This document shows positions 27,055-30,039 of a stretch of DNA of 30,039 nucleotides, piece after piece. Position numbers and translations under genes: made by a program. Source of the stretch: DATBVX01 sp963724625 (GTDB taxonomy: Bacteria; Pseudomonadota; Gammaproteobacteria; Steroidobacterales; Steroidobacteraceae); contig CAVRVO010000025.1 in assembly GCA_963724625.1 (NCBI GenBank), forward strand, positions 1 through 30,039. Reading direction: 5' to 3'. Position 1 is the first letter of the stretch. Each line of letters begins with the position of its first letter. Under the pieces are notes generated by a model. The model was not told the origin of the DNA, made no database searches, and saw only the letters and a program-made list of their open reading frames with translations.

Positions 27055-30039
27055 GTGCGGGGCAGCGACGAAGGGTTGATCGCCCGCATCATTCGCGCTT
27101 CTCTCGCCAATTCCGCCGTAGTCCTGTTGGGCGCCGCGCTGCTGGCCATAGCGGGAATCTGGGCGGTGTTCCGCACCCCGGTGGATGCGTTGCCAGACCT
27201 TGGCGACGTGCAGGTCATCATCCGTACTTCCTATCCGGGCCAGGCGCCAAACCTGGTCGAGGATCAGGTCACGTTTCCGCTCAGCACGGCAATGCTCGGC
27301 GTGGCGCGCGCCGCGAAAGTTCGCGGTTATTCCATGTTCGGCGATTCGTTCGTGCACGTGCTGTTCCAGGACGGAACCGATCCGTACTGGGCGCGCACAC
27401 GTGTGACTGAGCGTCTCGCCCAGATTTCGACGCAGTTGCCTGCGAGCGCGCGACCGGCTCTCGGTCCAGACGCGAGTGGCGTCGGCTGGATTTACGAATA
27501 TGCAATCGTCGATCGCACTGGTCGGTCACGATCTCGCCCAGCTGCGAGCGCTGCAGGACTGGTTCCTGAAATTCGAGCTGCAGGCGCTTCCCGGCGTCGC
27601 AGAGGTCGCGAGCATCGGCGGGATGGTCAAGGAATACCAGGTCGTCGTCGATCCTGATCGGTTGCGTGCAGCGCGGGTCACCCTGGCGCAGGTCAGGTCG
27701 GCAATCGAGAACGGAAATGCCGCCAGTGGCGGCTCCGTGATCGAAATGGCGGAAGCGGAATACATGGTGCGCGCCACCGGGTTACGTGCGCGGCATCGAG
27801 GATCTGCAACGGATTCCGGTTCGCGTGAGCGACCAGGCGGTGCCCGGTCACACTGGGCGACCTGGCCGAGATCCGCATCGGGCCTGAGTTGCGCCGCGGA
27901 CTGGCGGAGCTGGATGGCGAGGGCGAAGTGGTCGGCGGCGTCGTGATCATGCGGGACGGTGAAAACGCGCGAACGACGATCGCGGCGGTCAAGGCCAAGC
28001 TCGCCGAAATGGCTCAGAGCCTGCCGGAGGGTGTCGAGATCGTGCCGACATATGATCGTGCACGACTCATCGATCGGACGATCGACAATCTCAGCGGCAA
28101 ACTGGTGCAGGAGTTCATCATCATCCTGGCGGTATGCCTTGTTTTCCTGCTGCACTTCAGATCTGCGCTCGCCGTCCTGATCGCTTTGCCGTTGGGATGC
28201 TGGGCGCATTCCTGCTAATGCGCCTGCAGGGAATATCGGCAGACGTCATGTCGCTCGGCGGTATCGCGCTCGCGCTTGGCGTCATGGTGGACGCCGCCAT
28301 CGTCATGGTGGAAAACCTGCACCGGCGTCTCGAGGAAGCTGAACCGCAGAGTGGTGACTGGAACCGTGTAGTCACGCAGGCGTGCATTGAGGTCGGACCG
28401 GCGCTGTTTGTCTCCTTACTCATCGTCGCTCTTTCGTTCATTCCGGTCCTGGCACTGCAAGGGCAGGAAGGCCGACTCTTCGCACCGCTCGCTTACACCA
28501 AGACCTACGCGATGCTGGCCGCGGCATTGGTTTCGATTACGCTCGTGCCGGGGCTCGCGGCGCGGCTCGTTCGCCCCCGGTTCGCGCGGAGGCCGACAAT
28601 CCGTAAATCGACTCCTGTCGCGTCTCTATGCTCCGGTTCTTGAACGCTGTCGTTGCGATATCCGGTCGCCGTCGCCGCAGGCGGCTGCTTCTGCGTGCTG
28701 GTCAGCCTTTGGCCGGCGACGCATCTCGGCACGGAGTTCTTGCCGCAGATGGATGAGGGAGACTTGCTCTACATGCCTACGACGCAGCCCGGGCTTTCCG
28801 TGGATGCGGCGCGCGCGCTGCTGCAGCAGACTGACCGAGCGATTCGCCAGGTTCCCGAGGTCGAGCGTGTCTTCGGCAAGGCCGGTCGCGCCGATACCGC
28901 CACTGATCCCGCACCGCTCGAGATGTTCGAGACCGTCGTGGCCCTGAAGCCGCGCAGCGAATGGCGGGCGGGGATGACGTTGCAGAAACTGCGGGAGGAA
29001 CTTGCCGCACAGGTCGAATTGCCGGGAATGGCGAGCACCTGGACCGCGCCGATCTCGGGCCCGCATCGACATGCTGGCCACCGGCATTCGCACGCCGCTG
29101 GGAGTCAAGGTGGTCGGTCCCGATATTCAGGCCGCGCAGGAGATTGCGGTCCAGGTCGAGGGGCGTTGTCGGGCACATCTCCGGGCGTCCGTTCTGTATA
29201 CGCAGAACGCCCGGCTCTCGGTCGCGGCATCACGATCGAAGTCGATCGTGCTGCCGCCGCAAGATTTGGAGTGAACGTCGCGGACGTCGAGGACGTCGTG
29301 AGCATGGCCGTCGGCGGCAGCAAGGTCGCGGAGACGATCAACGGGCGCGAGCGCTATCCGATCAGCGTGCGCTACCCGCAAAGCTGGCGCGACTCGGTGC
29401 CGCGGCTCGCAACTCTGCCCATCGTTACGCCCACGGGCGCAAATCACGTTGCAGGACATTGCGCACATTGCCGTCGTCGCCGGGCCTGCGACAATTGACT
29501 GAGAACGCGCGTCCCGCGGCCGGGGTGAACATCGATCCGGAGACTGCGATCTCGGCACTCTCGTGCGGGAGGCGAGGGCGCGCATCGCCGCGGCTGGGAT
29601 CGTGCCCAAGGGGTATCGCCTGGTGTGGTCCGGCCAGTACGAGTACCTCCAGCGCGCGCTGGAGCGCTTAAAGGTCATCGTACCGCTGGTCGTGGGCGTC
29701 ATCGTCCTTCTCTTATTCATGGGATTTCGCGCGTGGAGCGACGTCGCACTGATCCTGGGCTCACTCCCGGTGGCATTGGTGGGTGGCGTTTGGCTGTTAT
29801 GGGCGCTCGACTATGAGATCAGCCTTGCCGTGCTGGTGGGTCTGATCGCATTGGTGGGCGTGGAAACGGGAGTCGTCATGCTCCTGTACTTGAATTCCGC
29901 CTGGCGCTCGCGTCAAACCTCCGGTCGGGCGCTCACTACGGCCGATCTCGAAGAGGCGATCACCGAAGGTGCACTGCGGCGGCTGCGGCCCAAGATGATG
30001 ACCGTACTCACCATCATTCTCGGGTTGCTTCCGCTATTG
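27055..30039 (+). CDS. cusA: Heavy-metal RND efflux pump (CusA/CzcA family), partial at window end, frameshifted
   Basis: Proton-driven inner-membrane pump of the HME-RND class; about 995 codons are present and the end is outside the window. GTG start. TPVDALPDLGDVQVIIRTSY and PGQAPNLVEDQVTFPLSTAM are HME hallmarks. The TM4 proton-relay motif is GVMVDAAIVMVENLHRRLEE, the Cus-like form. Later blocks are HLGTEFLPQMDEGDLLYMPT, RIDMLATGIRTPLGVKVVGP, VGGSKVAETINGRERYPISV with RYPQSWRDS, and WSGQYEYLQRALERLKVIVP. Frame changes occur near 27510, 27780, 27845, 28190, 28600-28650, 29060, 29165, 29445, 29500 and 29560. Of the three substrate methionines I recall for E. coli CusA, the one in RIDMLATG remains, but those expected in AARFGVNV and IVTPTGAQITL are Val and Thr. 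The family is certain; the metal is not. Confidence 0.88.

Overview
The window is GC-rich chromosomal DNA (about 60% G+C by eye) from a Gram-negative bacterium. Wzm/Wzt export genes, an RND heavy-metal pump with a lipoprotein adaptor, and exosortase(XrtA)-style sugar-polymer enzymes all point that way. A proteobacterium, perhaps gammaproteobacterial, is likely, but the sequence does not fix the taxon. No rRNA, tRNA, CRISPR array, insertion sequence or phage gene was found.

Nearly every gene is broken by one or more one- or two-base frameshifts, yet conserved motifs continue perfectly across each break. I read this as uncorrected indel error in a long-read or metagenomic assembly, not as decay. 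Most CDS spans are therefore given end to end across several frames, with approximate break positions in the evidence.

Region 1 (1-4461): an MBOAT O-acyltransferase on the + strand, converging with a minus-strand pair made of an asparagine-synthase-type amidotransferase and a family 2 glycosyltransferase. Region 2 (4844-13642): a tight + strand operon. It holds the Wzm permease, Wzt ATPase with carbohydrate-binding tail, a zinc-finger sugar C-methyltransferase, a glycosyltransferase, an uncharacterised cysteine-rich protein with two related halves, a secreted apiosidase-like glycosidase, a polysaccharide deacetylase and an SDR epimerase. Several joints are four-base ATGA overlaps. Region 3 (13822-19178): a second + strand operon behind a CRP-like palindrome. 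It holds an SDR epimerase, a dTDP-4-dehydrorhamnose 3,5-epimerase-like cupin, a DUF4910 aminopeptidase-like protein, glucose-1-phosphate cytidylyltransferase, a PIG-L deacetylase and a putative 2-oxoglutarate/Fe(II) oxygenase. Regions 1-3 together look like a pathway that makes a decorated, probably C-methylated CDP-sugar-containing surface polysaccharide and exports it by an ABC transporter.

Region 4 (19374-25767): one very large secreted protein (about 2,130 residues). A roughly 610-residue block (an unnamed beta-rich module, three FN3 domains and one Ig-like domain) is present twice and then partly a third time, nearly identical in DNA. It ends in a complete galactose-oxidase-like copper-radical domain with every copper ligand present. 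Region 5 (25806-30039, cut by the window end): a CusB-type adaptor and a CusA-type RND pump, starting 38 bases after the copper oxidase.
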